Assembly (NCBI RefSeq): GCF_030316765.1
Contig: NZ_JASZYT010000006.1
Location: forward strand, 248,001-312,000
Length of the DNA: 64,000 bases
Source of the DNA: Variovorax saccharolyticus
GTDB taxonomy: Bacteria; Pseudomonadota; Gammaproteobacteria; Burkholderiales; Burkholderiaceae_C
Direction: 5' to 3'
Part shown: positions 17,958 to 25,767 of the stretch, in pieces
Position numbering within the stretch: the stretch's first letter is position 1
Layout: the number at the start of each line of letters is the position of its first letter
Notes under the pieces: generated by a model
Told to the model about the DNA's origin: nothing
The model's input: only the letters and a program-made list of their open reading frames with translations
Databases searched by the model: none
Translations under genes and position numbers: made by a program

Positions 17958-18509
17958 TCACGCTGCCGGCGGGAGCAGGCCTGGAATCAGCGCCTCGATC
18001 TCCTTGATCACCGCCTCCTTCTCGCGGTTGTAGACCTGCGGGTCGGCGGGATCGATGGCATGGGCCCGATCCTTCGCCCGCTCGTACTTTCGCCGCAGGT
18101 CCGGGCGCCGGTTGAGGATGTCGATGAAGGCCAGGGAGTCCTTGTGGACCGGATCTCCCTCGTGGCAGATGTGGAGGTTGATGTTGAAGCGCCGTCCCCG
18201 ATGCAGGACCGAGGCGCAGACATAGGGCTTGTCGTCCTTGTCGACCCACACCGGCCGACGATGGAAGCCGGCACGCTCGAAGGCCTGCTGCTCCTCGCGC
18301 AGGCTCGCTCGGGACGTGATGGCCGCAATGTCGATCATGGGCTTGCCGCGCAGCTCCGGCACGGCCGTGCTGCCGATGTGCACCAGCTCGACACCCTCCA
18401 GGCAGGCCTGCGCATGCCCCCTGAGCGCGAGGAAGACCTCGGCGTAGACGGGGTCGTACGGCACGATGTGCCGGTGCTCGAGCCCTTCGTCGAATCGCTC
18501 GATCTTCAT
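17958..18509 (-). CDS. GrpB family protein (UPF0157, nucleotidyltransferase fold)
   Basis: A 183-aa GrpB/UPF0157 protein. The diagnostic nucleotidyltransferase-like core is VELVHIGSTAVPELRGKPMIDI (about residues 42-63), preceded by HIVPYDPVYAEVF. A HICHEGDPVHKDSLAFIDILN segment and a charged C-terminal helix follow. Some family members are fused to dephospho-CoA kinase, and a general role in nucleotide transfer is assumed but unproved. It starts 11 bases after the fumarylacetoacetase stop on the same strand, so it may be the last gene of the homogentisate operon, although no metabolic link is evident. Confidence 0.88.
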   Translation of the reverse strand: MKIERFDEGLEHRHIVPYDPVYAEVFLALRGHAQACLEGVELVHIGSTAVPELRGKPMIDIAAITSRASLREEQQAFERAGFHRRPVWVDKDDKPYVCASVLHRGRRFNINLHICHEGDPVHKDSLAFIDILNRRPDLRRKYERAKDRAHAIDPADPQVYNREKEAVIKEIEALIPGLLPPAA

Positions 18510-18520
18510 CTGGCAGAGGA

Positions 18521-19795
18521 TCAGCCCGCCGCCAGCACCGTTCCGCTGACTTCGCCGAGGCCGATGCGCACCGCACCGGGGCGCTCGCACCAGCCGCGCA
18601 TGACGAGCGTGTCGCCGTCCTCCAGGAAGCTGCGCTGCTCGCCGTTGGGAAGCCGCATCGGCTGCTTGCCGCCGCCGGTGAGCTCCATCAGCGAACCGGC
18701 CTCGATCGCCTCCGGGCCCGACAAGGTGCCCGAGCCGAGCAGGTCGCCGGGCTGCAGGTTGCAGCCGTTCACCGTGTGGTGGGCGATCAGCTGGGCCGGC
18801 GTCCAGTAGGCGGCGCGGGTGCTGTTGGTTTTCGACAAGCGATGCGGCGCCTCGCCCGCCTCGCGCATCTTCGCGGTCTGCAGCAGCACCTCCAGCTCGA
18901 TCGAGAACGCGCCCTGCGAGCGATTGGCCTCCGAGTCCAGGTAGGCCAGCGGCTGCGGATCGTCAGCCGGGCGCTCGAAGGCGGCGCGGAAGGGCGCCAG
19001 GGCCTCGGTCGTGACCAGCCAGGGCGAGAGCGTGCTGGCGAAGTTCTTCGACAGGAACGGGCCCAGCGGCTGGTACTCCCAGCCCTGGATGTCGCGCGCC
19101 GACCAGTCGTTGAAGAGCGTCACGCCGAACAGATGCGCCTCGGCCGCGCCCATGCCGACGGGCTCGCCCTGCGCATTGCCCTGGGCCACGAACCAGCCGA
19201 GCTCGAGTTCGTAGTCCAGCCGCTTCGACGGGCCGAAGCTCGGCACGGCGGCGTCCGGCGCCTTGGTCTGGCCCTGCGGCCGCTTGAAGCGCTGGCCGCT
19301 GACACCGATCGACGAGGCCCGCCCGTGGTAGCCGATCGGGACCCACTTGTAGTTCGGCAGCAGCGGGTTGTCCGGGCGGAACTGCTTGCCGACCGTGGTC
19401 GCGTGGTGCACGCTGGTGTAGAAGTCGGTGTAGTCGCCGATGCGGCAGGGCACATGCATCGTGGCCGCCGACTGGCTGACCAGGGCCTGCTCCCATTCCG
19501 GCTGCCGCGCGCTGCCTTCGGCCAGCCCCTGGGAGATCAGCGCCCGCAGCGCCGAGCGCTTCTCGGGCGTGGCCGCCATCAGCGCGTTCATGTCGTCGGT
19601 GTCGATCAGTCCGGCGCGGCGCAGGTCGAGGATCCGGTCGCCGATCGCGACGCCGATGCGCGGTGCCGCGTCGGCGCCGTGGCTGAAGCGGCCGAAGGGC
19701 AGGTTCTGGATCGGGAAGTCGCAGCCGGCCTGGTTGGCCGAGGCGACCCAGCTGCGCAGCTTCGGATCGTGGGTGGCGTTGAGCGTGGTGTTCAT
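18521..19795 (-). CDS. fahA: Fumarylacetoacetase
   Basis: A 424-aa enzyme of the long, eukaryote-like fumarylacetoacetase type. It splits fumarylacetoacetate to fumarate and acetoacetate, ending tyrosine and homogentisate degradation. Motifs are FPIQNLPFGRFS near the N-terminus, DYTDFYTSVHHATTVGKQFRP (Ca-binding region), LDYELELGWFVA, and LFNDWSARDIQGWEYQPLGPF with the catalytic environment. It is translationally coupled to hmgA: its ATG overlaps the hmgA TGA (ATGA). No maleylacetoacetate isomerase gene is present, so its substrate must come from an isomerase encoded elsewhere or from spontaneous or glutathione-assisted isomerisation. Confidence 0.97.
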   Translation of the reverse strand: MNTTLNATHDPKLRSWVASANQAGCDFPIQNLPFGRFSHGADAAPRIGVAIGDRILDLRRAGLIDTDDMNALMAATPEKRSALRALISQGLAEGSARQPEWEQALVSQSAATMHVPCRIGDYTDFYTSVHHATTVGKQFRPDNPLLPNYKWVPIGYHGRASSIGVSGQRFKRPQGQTKAPDAAVPSFGPSKRLDYELELGWFVAQGNAQGEPVGMGAAEAHLFGVTLFNDWSARDIQGWEYQPLGPFLSKNFASTLSPWLVTTEALAPFRAAFERPADDPQPLAYLDSEANRSQGAFSIELEVLLQTAKMREAGEAPHRLSKTNSTRAAYWTPAQLIAHHTVNGCNLQPGDLLGSGTLSGPEAIEAGSLMELTGGGKQPMRLPNGEQRSFLEDGDTLVMRGWCERPGAVRIGLGEVSGTVLAAG

Positions 19796-21096
19796 GGCTT
19801 GAAGTGGTCCTGGAGGCCGGCCCAGCAGTCGGCGTAGTTCTGGTCGAGCGCGGGGCTTTGCATCGCGTACCCGGTCGGGATGAATCGGAAGCGGCTCTCG
19901 AACATGAAAGCCAGCGTGTTGTCGAGCTTCTGCGGCGCCAGCTTGGCATGGCTGGCCTTGTCGAAGGCTTCCTCGTCGGGGCCGTGCGGCACCATGCAGT
20001 TGTGCAGGCTGGCGCCGCCCGGCTTGAAGCCGCCGGGCTTGGCGTCGTACTCGCCATAGACCAGGCCCATGAACTCGCTCATGAGGTTGCGGTGATACCA
20101 CGGCGGCCTGAAGGTGTCTTCCATGACCAGCCAGCGCGGCGGGAAGATCACGAAGTCGCAGTTGGCGGTGCCCGGCGTGTCCGAAGGCGAAGTCAGCACC
20201 GTGAAGATCGACGGATCGGGATGGTCGAAGCTGATCGAGCCGATGGTCATGAAGTTGGCCGTGTCGTACTTCACCGGCGCCAGGTTGCCGTGCCAGGCGA
20301 CCACGTTGAAGGGCGAATGCCGGGTCGGCGCCGACCAGAAGCGGCCGCCCGACTTCTTGACCAGCTCGTAGGCCACGCTCGCATCCTGGAAGGCCGCCAC
20401 CGGCGCCTGGAAATCGCGCGCGTTGGCCAGGCCGTTGGAGCCGATCGGGCCCAGCTCGGGCAGCCGGAACTGAGCGCCGTAGTTCTCGCAGACGTAGCCG
20501 CGCGAAGGCCCGTCGGGCAGCTCGACCTTGAACACGACCCCGCGCGGCAGCAGCGCGATCTCGCCGGGCTTGACGTCGAGCACGCCCATCTCGGTGGTGA
20601 TTACGAGACGGCCCTGCTGCGGCACCACCAGCATCTCGCCGTCGGCGTTGACGAAGGCGCGGCGCTCCATCGAGCGGCTCGCCAGGTAGACCAGGGCGCC
20701 GATGCCGGTCTGCGCCTCGGCATCGCCGTTGGCCGCCAGCGTGTGCATGCCGTCGATGAAATCGACCTCCTCGCCGCCGAAGGGGATCGGCGCCCAGCGC
20801 AGCGGCTCGGGCGGCAGGGCGATCTCGCGATCGGCGCCGGTGCTCCAGCGGGCCTGCGCGTAGGGCTGGTAGCGGCCGGCCACCACCGAGGGCTGGCGCC
20901 GGTACAGCCAGGTGCGCCGGTTCTCGTGGCGCGGCGCCGTGAAGGCGGTGCCCGAGATCAGCTCGGGATAGAGGTCGAAAGGCGCGCGCTGCGGGCTGTT
21001 GCGGCCCTGCGGCAGGGCGCCGGCGATGGCTTCGGTGGCGTACTCGTTGCCGAAGCCGACCTGGTAGCGGCGCTCGGCCGCGGATGCGATCGTCAT
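19792..21096 (-). CDS. hmgA: Homogentisate 1,2-dioxygenase
   Basis: A 434-aa cupin-fold Fe(II) dioxygenase that opens homogentisate to maleylacetoacetate. The N-terminus YQVGFGNEYATEA and LPQGRNSPQ is typical. The iron-binding segment includes the Glu in YHRNLMSEFMGL and the His residues in SLHNCMVPHGPDEE, and FWSAPTRHSPFNVVAWHG is conserved. The start at 21096 follows a GAAAGAGATCC ribosome-binding site. It stands 20 bases after the DUF2783 gene and overlaps fahA. Together with the MhaAB-like pair upstream, this makes a route from a hydroxyphenylacetate through homogentisate. Confidence 0.98.
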   Translation of the reverse strand: MTIASAAERRYQVGFGNEYATEAIAGALPQGRNSPQRAPFDLYPELISGTAFTAPRHENRRTWLYRRQPSVVAGRYQPYAQARWSTGADREIALPPEPLRWAPIPFGGEEVDFIDGMHTLAANGDAEAQTGIGALVYLASRSMERRAFVNADGEMLVVPQQGRLVITTEMGVLDVKPGEIALLPRGVVFKVELPDGPSRGYVCENYGAQFRLPELGPIGSNGLANARDFQAPVAAFQDASVAYELVKKSGGRFWSAPTRHSPFNVVAWHGNLAPVKYDTANFMTIGSISFDHPDPSIFTVLTSPSDTPGTANCDFVIFPPRWLVMEDTFRPPWYHRNLMSEFMGLVYGEYDAKPGGFKPGGASLHNCMVPHGPDEEAFDKASHAKLAPQKLDNTLAFMFESRFRFIPTGYAMQSPALDQNYADCWAGLQDHFKP

Positions 21097-21115
21097 GATG
21101 GGATCTCTTTCAGTT

Positions 21116-21307
21116 TCAACGGGATGACGCAGCTGCCTCGAAGGCCTGGCGCAGCACGGCGGTCGAACCGACGTGGTTGGCCAGCACCAGCACCAGGCGG
21201 GCGTTGAAGGCATGGCTCTCGTCGCTCGTGAGGCCCTGGTGGGCTTCGATCAGCGCCTCGTAGAAGTCGTCGGGCGCATCGAGGTTCGGGGTGGTGATCA
21301 GGTCCAT
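21116..21307 (-). CDS. DUF2783 small protein (MhaB-like coupling protein)
   Basis: A 63-aa soluble protein without signal or cysteines. Its core, FYEALIEAHQGLTSDESHAF followed by NARLVLVLANH, matches the DUF2783 pattern and strongly resembles the 72-aa protein at 51793. It sits six bases after the FAD hydroxylase stop and 20 bases before hmgA. In Pseudomonas putida U the small protein MhaB works with the flavoprotein MhaA to turn 3-hydroxyphenylacetate into homogentisate (from memory). Size, partner and pathway fit that role, but the equation of DUF2783 with MhaB is my inference. Confidence 0.8.
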   Translation of the reverse strand: MDLITTPNLDAPDDFYEALIEAHQGLTSDESHAFNARLVLVLANHVGSTAVLRQAFEAAASSR

Positions 21308-21313
21308 GGCGTT

Positions 21314-22993
21314 CTATGCCTTCGACAATGCACGGTCGCACGCGGCGCGCACGGCCTCGGGAGTGGGCGCGCGCCAGCGCGCGCAGACATGCTGGTCGGG
21401 CCGCAGCAGGTAGACGGTGCCGGGCCGGGCGTCGTAGCGCCGCGCCGCCAGTTCGCCGGCGCGGTCGTCCGCGAGGCGCACGACGTGCAGCGGCCGGTCG
21501 GCGCGCGCCAGTGCATCGAGGCTGCGGTCGGCCTCTGCACCCTCGCCGAAGACCAGCGCGGTGAACTTCGTCTTCGCAGCACCAGCGGGGCTCAGCGAGC
21601 GCAGCAGCCAGCCGCCGTGGCCGCCGGCGTCGGCGATCGGCGCATCGGCCGCCGCGGCGCCGGGCACCATCGGCCCCTCGAAGGCATCGACGTCGGGCGT
21701 GTTCAGCACCGACTCGCGCAAGGTGCTCGGCACCGACAGCCGGCCGCTGTTGACCAGCGCCCGCGCGAAGGCGTGGCGCTTCGACAGTTCCAGCACCGCA
21801 TCGCGGAACAGCCGGCTGACCTCGCTCTTGGGCGTGATGAAGTCGGTGGCGCGGGTCGAGTTGCGGATGTTCTCGTCGGCCGCGTATTCGCGCTCGCTGG
21901 CATAGCTGTCGAGCAGCGCGTCGGGCGCCTCGCCCTGGTGCACCGCGGCCAGCTTCCAGGCCAGGTTGTCGGCGTCCTGCACGCCCGAGTTGGCACCGCG
22001 CGCGCCGAAGGGCGACACGCCATGCGCCGAGTCGCCCGCGAACAGCACCCGGCCGTGGCGAAAGCGCTCCATGCGCTGGCAGGCGAAGGTGTAGACGCTG
22101 GCCCAGCCGATGTCGAACTTCACGCCTTCGTGGCCGATGCTGTCGAGCAGCGCGCGCACCCGCGGGATGATGTTCTCGTGCTTGCGCTCTTCGACCGGAT
22201 CAGCGTCCCAGCCGAGCTGGAAGTCGACCCGCCACATGCCGTCGGCCTGCTTGTGCAGCAGCACGCTCTGCTTCGGATGAAAAGGCGGATCGAACCAGAA
22301 GCGGCGCTCGGTCGGCAGGTCGGCGTCCATGTTGACGTCGGCGATGAGGAAGCGGTCGCGGAACACGCGGCCCTTGGCCTCCTGGCCCAGCAGCTGCCGC
22401 AGGCTGGAGCGCGAGCCATCGCAGGCGGCCACGTAGCCGGCCGCCAGGCGGTACTCGCCCTCGGGGGTCTCGATGGTCAGCAGCGCCCGGCCGGCGTCCT
22501 GCTCGATGCCGACCACCTTGCTGCTCCAGCGCAGGTCGATCAGCGGCAGCTCGGCGGCGCGCTCCGCGAGGTAGCCCTCGACGTAGTACTGCTGCAGGTT
22601 GATGAAGGCCGGGCGTTCGTGGCCGGTCTCCGGCAGCAGGTCGAAGCTGTAGACCTGCTCGTCGCCGAAGAACACGCGGCCCACATTCCAGGACACGCCC
22701 TTGTCGACCATGCGCCCGGCGCAGCCCAAACGGTCGAAGATCTCCAGCGTGCGCTTCGCGAAGCAGATTGCGCGCGAGCCGGTCGACAGGGTGCAGTCGT
22801 TGTCGAGCAGCACCACCGGCACCTGCCGCTGGGCGAGGTCGATCGCCAGCGCCAGGCCCACCGGGCCGGCGCCGACCACCACCACCGGGTGGCGGACCGG
22901 TGTCGCGGCATCCTGGTCGGGGTGCCGCCTGTAATCGAAGCGCAGCGACTGGTAGTCGACCGGCGCCGCGTCGTGCGATGCGAGGCCCTGCAT
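21314..22993 (-). CDS. FAD-dependent aromatic hydroxylase (MhaA/MhpA-like)
   Basis: A 559-aa class A flavoprotein monooxygenase. The FAD-binding VVVGAGPVGLALAIDLA begins near residue 38, the DG motif is VAACDGSRSSLR, and the GD motif is LFAGDSAHGVSPFGARGAN with DNLAWKL after it. A C-terminal thioredoxin-like domain (about residues 450-559) is as in MhpA and PHBH-type phenol hydroxylases. The gene lies four bases after the MBL gene and directly before DUF2783 and hmgA, so hydroxylation of 3-hydroxyphenylacetate to homogentisate is the best hypothesis. 3-(3-hydroxyphenyl)propionate hydroxylation is the alternative suggested by sequence alone. Confidence 0.88.
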   Translation of the reverse strand: MQGLASHDAAPVDYQSLRFDYRRHPDQDAATPVRHPVVVVGAGPVGLALAIDLAQRQVPVVLLDNDCTLSTGSRAICFAKRTLEIFDRLGCAGRMVDKGVSWNVGRVFFGDEQVYSFDLLPETGHERPAFINLQQYYVEGYLAERAAELPLIDLRWSSKVVGIEQDAGRALLTIETPEGEYRLAAGYVAACDGSRSSLRQLLGQEAKGRVFRDRFLIADVNMDADLPTERRFWFDPPFHPKQSVLLHKQADGMWRVDFQLGWDADPVEERKHENIIPRVRALLDSIGHEGVKFDIGWASVYTFACQRMERFRHGRVLFAGDSAHGVSPFGARGANSGVQDADNLAWKLAAVHQGEAPDALLDSYASEREYAADENIRNSTRATDFITPKSEVSRLFRDAVLELSKRHAFARALVNSGRLSVPSTLRESVLNTPDVDAFEGPMVPGAAAADAPIADAGGHGGWLLRSLSPAGAAKTKFTALVFGEGAEADRSLDALARADRPLHVVRLADDRAGELAARRYDARPGTVYLLRPDQHVCARWRAPTPEAVRAACDRALSKA

Positions 22994-22997
22994 GGCT

Positions 22998-23957
22998 TCA
23001 GCCTTCGAGCGTCTTCCACATTTCGATGTCGCGCTCGGCAGTCCAGATGCGCGGGTCGGTGTACTTCGTGGCTTCGTCGTAGCAGCGGGTGACGTCGAAG
23101 GGCATGCAGTGGTCGAAGATCACCCAGTGGCCGTACTTGGGCTTCAACGCTGCGTAGGTGTCCTTGTAGACCGCATTCAGGTCCTTGCCGGCGGCGACGC
23201 CCTTCTGGACATTGGCGTACATGTCCGAGATGAACGCGCGTGTTTCGTCCAGGCCCTTGGCCACTTCTTCAGGCGTCGTGAGCGCGGCACCGCGGCCGGG
23301 CACCAGCGCCTTGGGCTTGAGCGCGGCGAGGTTCTCGAGCGTCTTGGGCCAGTCCTTGAAGTAGGCATCGCCGGCATAGGGGGTGGCGCCGAACTCGACC
23401 AAGTCGCCTGACAAAAGCGCCTTTTCTCCTGGCAGCCAGACGACCGTGTCGCCCTTGGTGTGGCCGCGGCCCAGCTGCAGCAATTGCACTTCGAGCTTGC
23501 CCAGCCACAGCGTCATCTTGCCGGTGAAGGTCATGGTCGGCCAGGTCATGCCGGGCGGCACGGTCTCCACGCCCGCGAACAGGCGCGGGAAACGGCCGAT
23601 CTCGCTGGCCTTGTCCTGCTCGCCGCGCTCGACGATCAGGTCGTAGGTGTCCTGGCTCGCCAGTATGTGCTCGGCCCCGTAGGCGCTCGCGCCCAGCACC
23701 CGCACCGCGTGGTAGTGGGTCAGCACCACGTACTTGATCGGCTTGTCGGTCACCTCGCGGATGCGGCGGATCACGTCGGCCGCCATCGCCGGCGTGGCCT
23801 GGGTGTCGGCCACCAGCACCGCGTCGTCGCCGATGATGATCCCGGTGTTCGGGTCGCCTTCGGCCGTGTAGGCCCAGGCATGCTCGGAAATCTGGCTGAA
23901 GCTGATCTTCTTTTCTTCGAGATCGGCCTGGCTGGCGAACTTCTTGGTCTCGGACAT
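22998..23957 (-). CDS. MBL-fold metallohydrolase-like protein, single zinc site
   Basis: A 319-aa metallo-beta-lactamase fold protein. The usual H-x-H-x-D-H motif reads H81-Y-H83-A-V85-R86, so the second-zinc Asp and His are gone. His166 (GRGHTKGD) and Asp185 (LLSGDLVEF) remain, while the last ligand position, normally His in PGHG, is Arg222 (VPGRGA). One zinc could still bind through H81, H83 and H166. The paralogue at 52008 has the same length and the same substitutions at the same residue numbers. It is the first gene of the homogentisate operon. The function is unknown; hydrolysis of an ester, thioester or lactone intermediate is one guess. Confidence 0.88.
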   Translation of the reverse strand: MSETKKFASQADLEEKKISFSQISEHAWAYTAEGDPNTGIIIGDDAVLVADTQATPAMAADVIRRIREVTDKPIKYVVLTHYHAVRVLGASAYGAEHILASQDTYDLIVERGEQDKASEIGRFPRLFAGVETVPPGMTWPTMTFTGKMTLWLGKLEVQLLQLGRGHTKGDTVVWLPGEKALLSGDLVEFGATPYAGDAYFKDWPKTLENLAALKPKALVPGRGAALTTPEEVAKGLDETRAFISDMYANVQKGVAAGKDLNAVYKDTYAALKPKYGHWVIFDHCMPFDVTRCYDEATKYTDPRIWTAERDIEMWKTLEG

Positions 23958-24073
23958 CGCGGGTCTCCTGATTTGTCTAAAGTGAATTGATTCGCATGGA
24001 ACGAATGCACGGAGTGTAATTCGAGGATCAGTTAATGTCTAATGCCTTCTGTATCAACGAATGACAAAACACC
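23958..24073. promoter_or_regulatory. Divergent promoter region with candidate IclR operator
   Basis: This AT-rich 116-base gap lies between the homogentisate operon and the IclR gene. It holds an inverted repeat, ATTCG (23990-23994), seven bases, CGAAT (24002-24006), which extends outward imperfectly with TG and CA. IclR proteins bind short palindromes of this kind in divergent promoters. No clean sigma-70 pair could be assigned for either direction. Confidence 0.4.
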
Positions 24074-24901
24074 ATGGCGGCTGAGTCCGATCGCGCGCAG
24101 CGCGGCATCCAGAGCATCGAGGTGGGCGGCCAGCTGCTGCGCGCCCTGGTGCACCACGGCCGGCCGATGGCGCTCAAGGACCTGGCGCGCGAGGCCGAGA
24201 TGTCCGCCGCCAAGGCGCATCCCTACATGGTCAGCTTCGGCCGCCTCGGGCTGATCGAGCAGGACCGCACCACCGGCCACTATCTGCTTGGACCGCTGGC
24301 CTTGCAACTGGGTTTGATCAGCCTGCAGCAGGCCAACCCGGTGCATATCGCGACGCCGCTGATCGCCGAGCTGGCGCAGCAGATCGGCCACACGGCGGCG
24401 ATCGCGGTCTGGGGCGACCGCGGCGCCACCATCGTGCGGATCGCCGAATCGCCGGCGCCGCTGCACGTGAACATGCGCCACGGGACGGTGTTCTCGCTGA
24501 CCAACACCGCGTCGGGCCGGCTGTTCGGTGCGTACCTGGACTCGGCCGTGGTCAAGCGCCTGCTCGAAGAGGAACGCCAGCGCGAACAAAAAGCCCCGGT
24601 GGCGCCGCCACAGCGCGGCATGCCGCCGGTGCAGCCGCTGCCGGGCTGGAAGGATTTCGAGGCGCAATTGCACGAGGTGCGCGCCCACGGGCTGAGCCGC
24701 TCGGAAGGCGAGATCCTGCCCGGCGTGTGCGCGATGTCGGCGCCGGTCTTCGACCACACCGGCGCGATCGTGCTCGCGGTCACCGCGATCGGGCCGGCGG
24801 CCATCTTCGACACGCGCTGGGACGGCGAGATCGCGGTGGCGCTCAAGGCTTGCGCCGACCAGGTGTCCGCGCGGCTCGGGGCTACCCTTTCAAGGCCTTG
24901 A
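24074..24901 (+). CDS. IclR-family transcriptional regulator
   Basis: A 275-aa regulator. The winged HTH is at residues about 11-70 (IQSIEVGGQLLRALVHHGRPMALKDLAREA) and the GAF-like IclR effector domain follows, with LGPLALQLGLISLQQANP and the C-terminal GLSRSEGEILPGVCAMSAPVFDHTGAIVLAVTAIG signature. It is transcribed divergently from the MBL/hydroxylase/DUF2783/hmgA/fahA operon and is the natural candidate for its control; IclR proteins often govern aromatic catabolism. Its last 20 bases overlap the 3' end of the convergent GFA gene. Confidence 0.93.
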   Translation: MAAESDRAQRGIQSIEVGGQLLRALVHHGRPMALKDLAREAEMSAAKAHPYMVSFGRLGLIEQDRTTGHYLLGPLALQLGLISLQQANPVHIATPLIAELAQQIGHTAAIAVWGDRGATIVRIAESPAPLHVNMRHGTVFSLTNTASGRLFGAYLDSAVVKRLLEEERQREQKAPVAPPQRGMPPVQPLPGWKDFEAQLHEVRAHGLSRSEGEILPGVCAMSAPVFDHTGAIVLAVTAIGPAAIFDTRWDGEIAVALKACADQVSARLGATLSRP

Positions 24902-25379
24902 ACCGCTCGACGCTCTCCACCGGCCAGTACTCGGAGCGCCGGTAGTACTCCCTCACCGCCGCCGCGCCCGGCGGCAGCGGCACCCAGGGCTGCTTCGACA
25001 TCGTGAAGATGTGGATGTCGGGCGGCAGCAGGTCCGGATCGTCGAGCGTGCCGACACGCACGAAGGCGACCGCCTCGCCGCTTCCCGCGTAGTGGCTCCA
25101 CAGCGCGATGCAGCAGCGGGTGCAGCGCACCACCGTCTGGCCCTTGCCGCTGGCCGACGGGATGCGCAGGCGTTCGATCTCGCCTGCGAGCAGTTCGACG
25201 CGGTCGGCCTCGATCATCGCGTTGAGGGCGAAGGCGGAGCCGCTCTCGCGCTGGCACCATCGGCAGTGGCAGCAATGCACGAACAAGGGCCGCGTGGCCA
25301 TGCGATAGCGCACCGCCCGGCAGCTGCAGCCGCCCTCGACCGGGAACGGATCCGATGCGCCGGTCCCGGATGCGCTCAT
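24882..25379 (-). CDS. GFA family zinc protein
   Basis: A 165-aa protein of the GFA (glutathione-dependent formaldehyde-activating enzyme-like, CENP-V) family. Zinc-binding cysteines appear as GGCSCRAVRY, HCCHCRWCQ and RCTRCCIALW. The last motif has Cys where Gly is usual. The name of the family over-interprets function: most members are small zinc proteins with no proven glutathione chemistry. Its ATG overlaps the stop of the upstream GFA gene (ATGA), and its 3' end overlaps the IclR gene by 20 bases in the opposite direction. Confidence 0.88.
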   Translation of the reverse strand: MSASGTGASDPFPVEGGCSCRAVRYRMATRPLFVHCCHCRWCQRESGSAFALNAMIEADRVELLAGEIERLRIPSASGKGQTVVRCTRCCIALWSHYAGSGEAVAFVRVGTLDDPDLLPPDIHIFTMSKQPWVPLPPGAAAVREYYRRSEYWPVESVERFKALKG

Positions 25380-25726
25380 CGCGAACGTCCGTCGTAGTGC
25401 TGCACCGGCACCGCATCGAGCGCGATGCCCTCCAGGCAGCGGATGTTGACCGCCATGGTCGGCTGGCCCTTGGGGTCGGTCGCCTCGGCGAAGGGATGGA
25501 TGCCGCAGGTCTTGCAGAAGCGGTGCCGGATCGCGTGCTGGTTGAACAGATAGGTGCCGAGGTTGTCGTCCTCGGGCGTGTTCAGCGTGAAGCGCGCGCG
25601 CGGGACGAACCACAGCAGCGAGCCCTTGCGCTGGCACATCGAGCAGTTGCAGGCGAGCGCGCCCTGGATCTCGCCCTCGACGTTGAAGGCGATCCGGCCG
25701 CAATGGCAGCTTCCCTGGTAGATCAT
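25376..25726 (-). CDS. GFA family zinc protein
   Basis: A 116-aa GFA/CENP-V family protein. Cysteine motifs are GSCHCGRIAFN, CNCSMCQRKG and FCKTCGIHPFAEA, all standard. It forms a translationally coupled pair with the GFA gene at 24882. The two proteins share the zinc pattern but differ in length and in the C-terminal part, so they are not a recent duplication; they may work as a heteromer. Neighbours give no pathway clue. Confidence 0.9.
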   Translation of the reverse strand: MIYQGSCHCGRIAFNVEGEIQGALACNCSMCQRKGSLLWFVPRARFTLNTPEDDNLGTYLFNQHAIRHRFCKTCGIHPFAEATDPKGQPTMAVNIRCLEGIALDAVPVQHYDGRSR

Positions 25727-25767
25727 GGGGCGTCTCCGTGCATTGGCGCGACGGAGATTACACCGCC

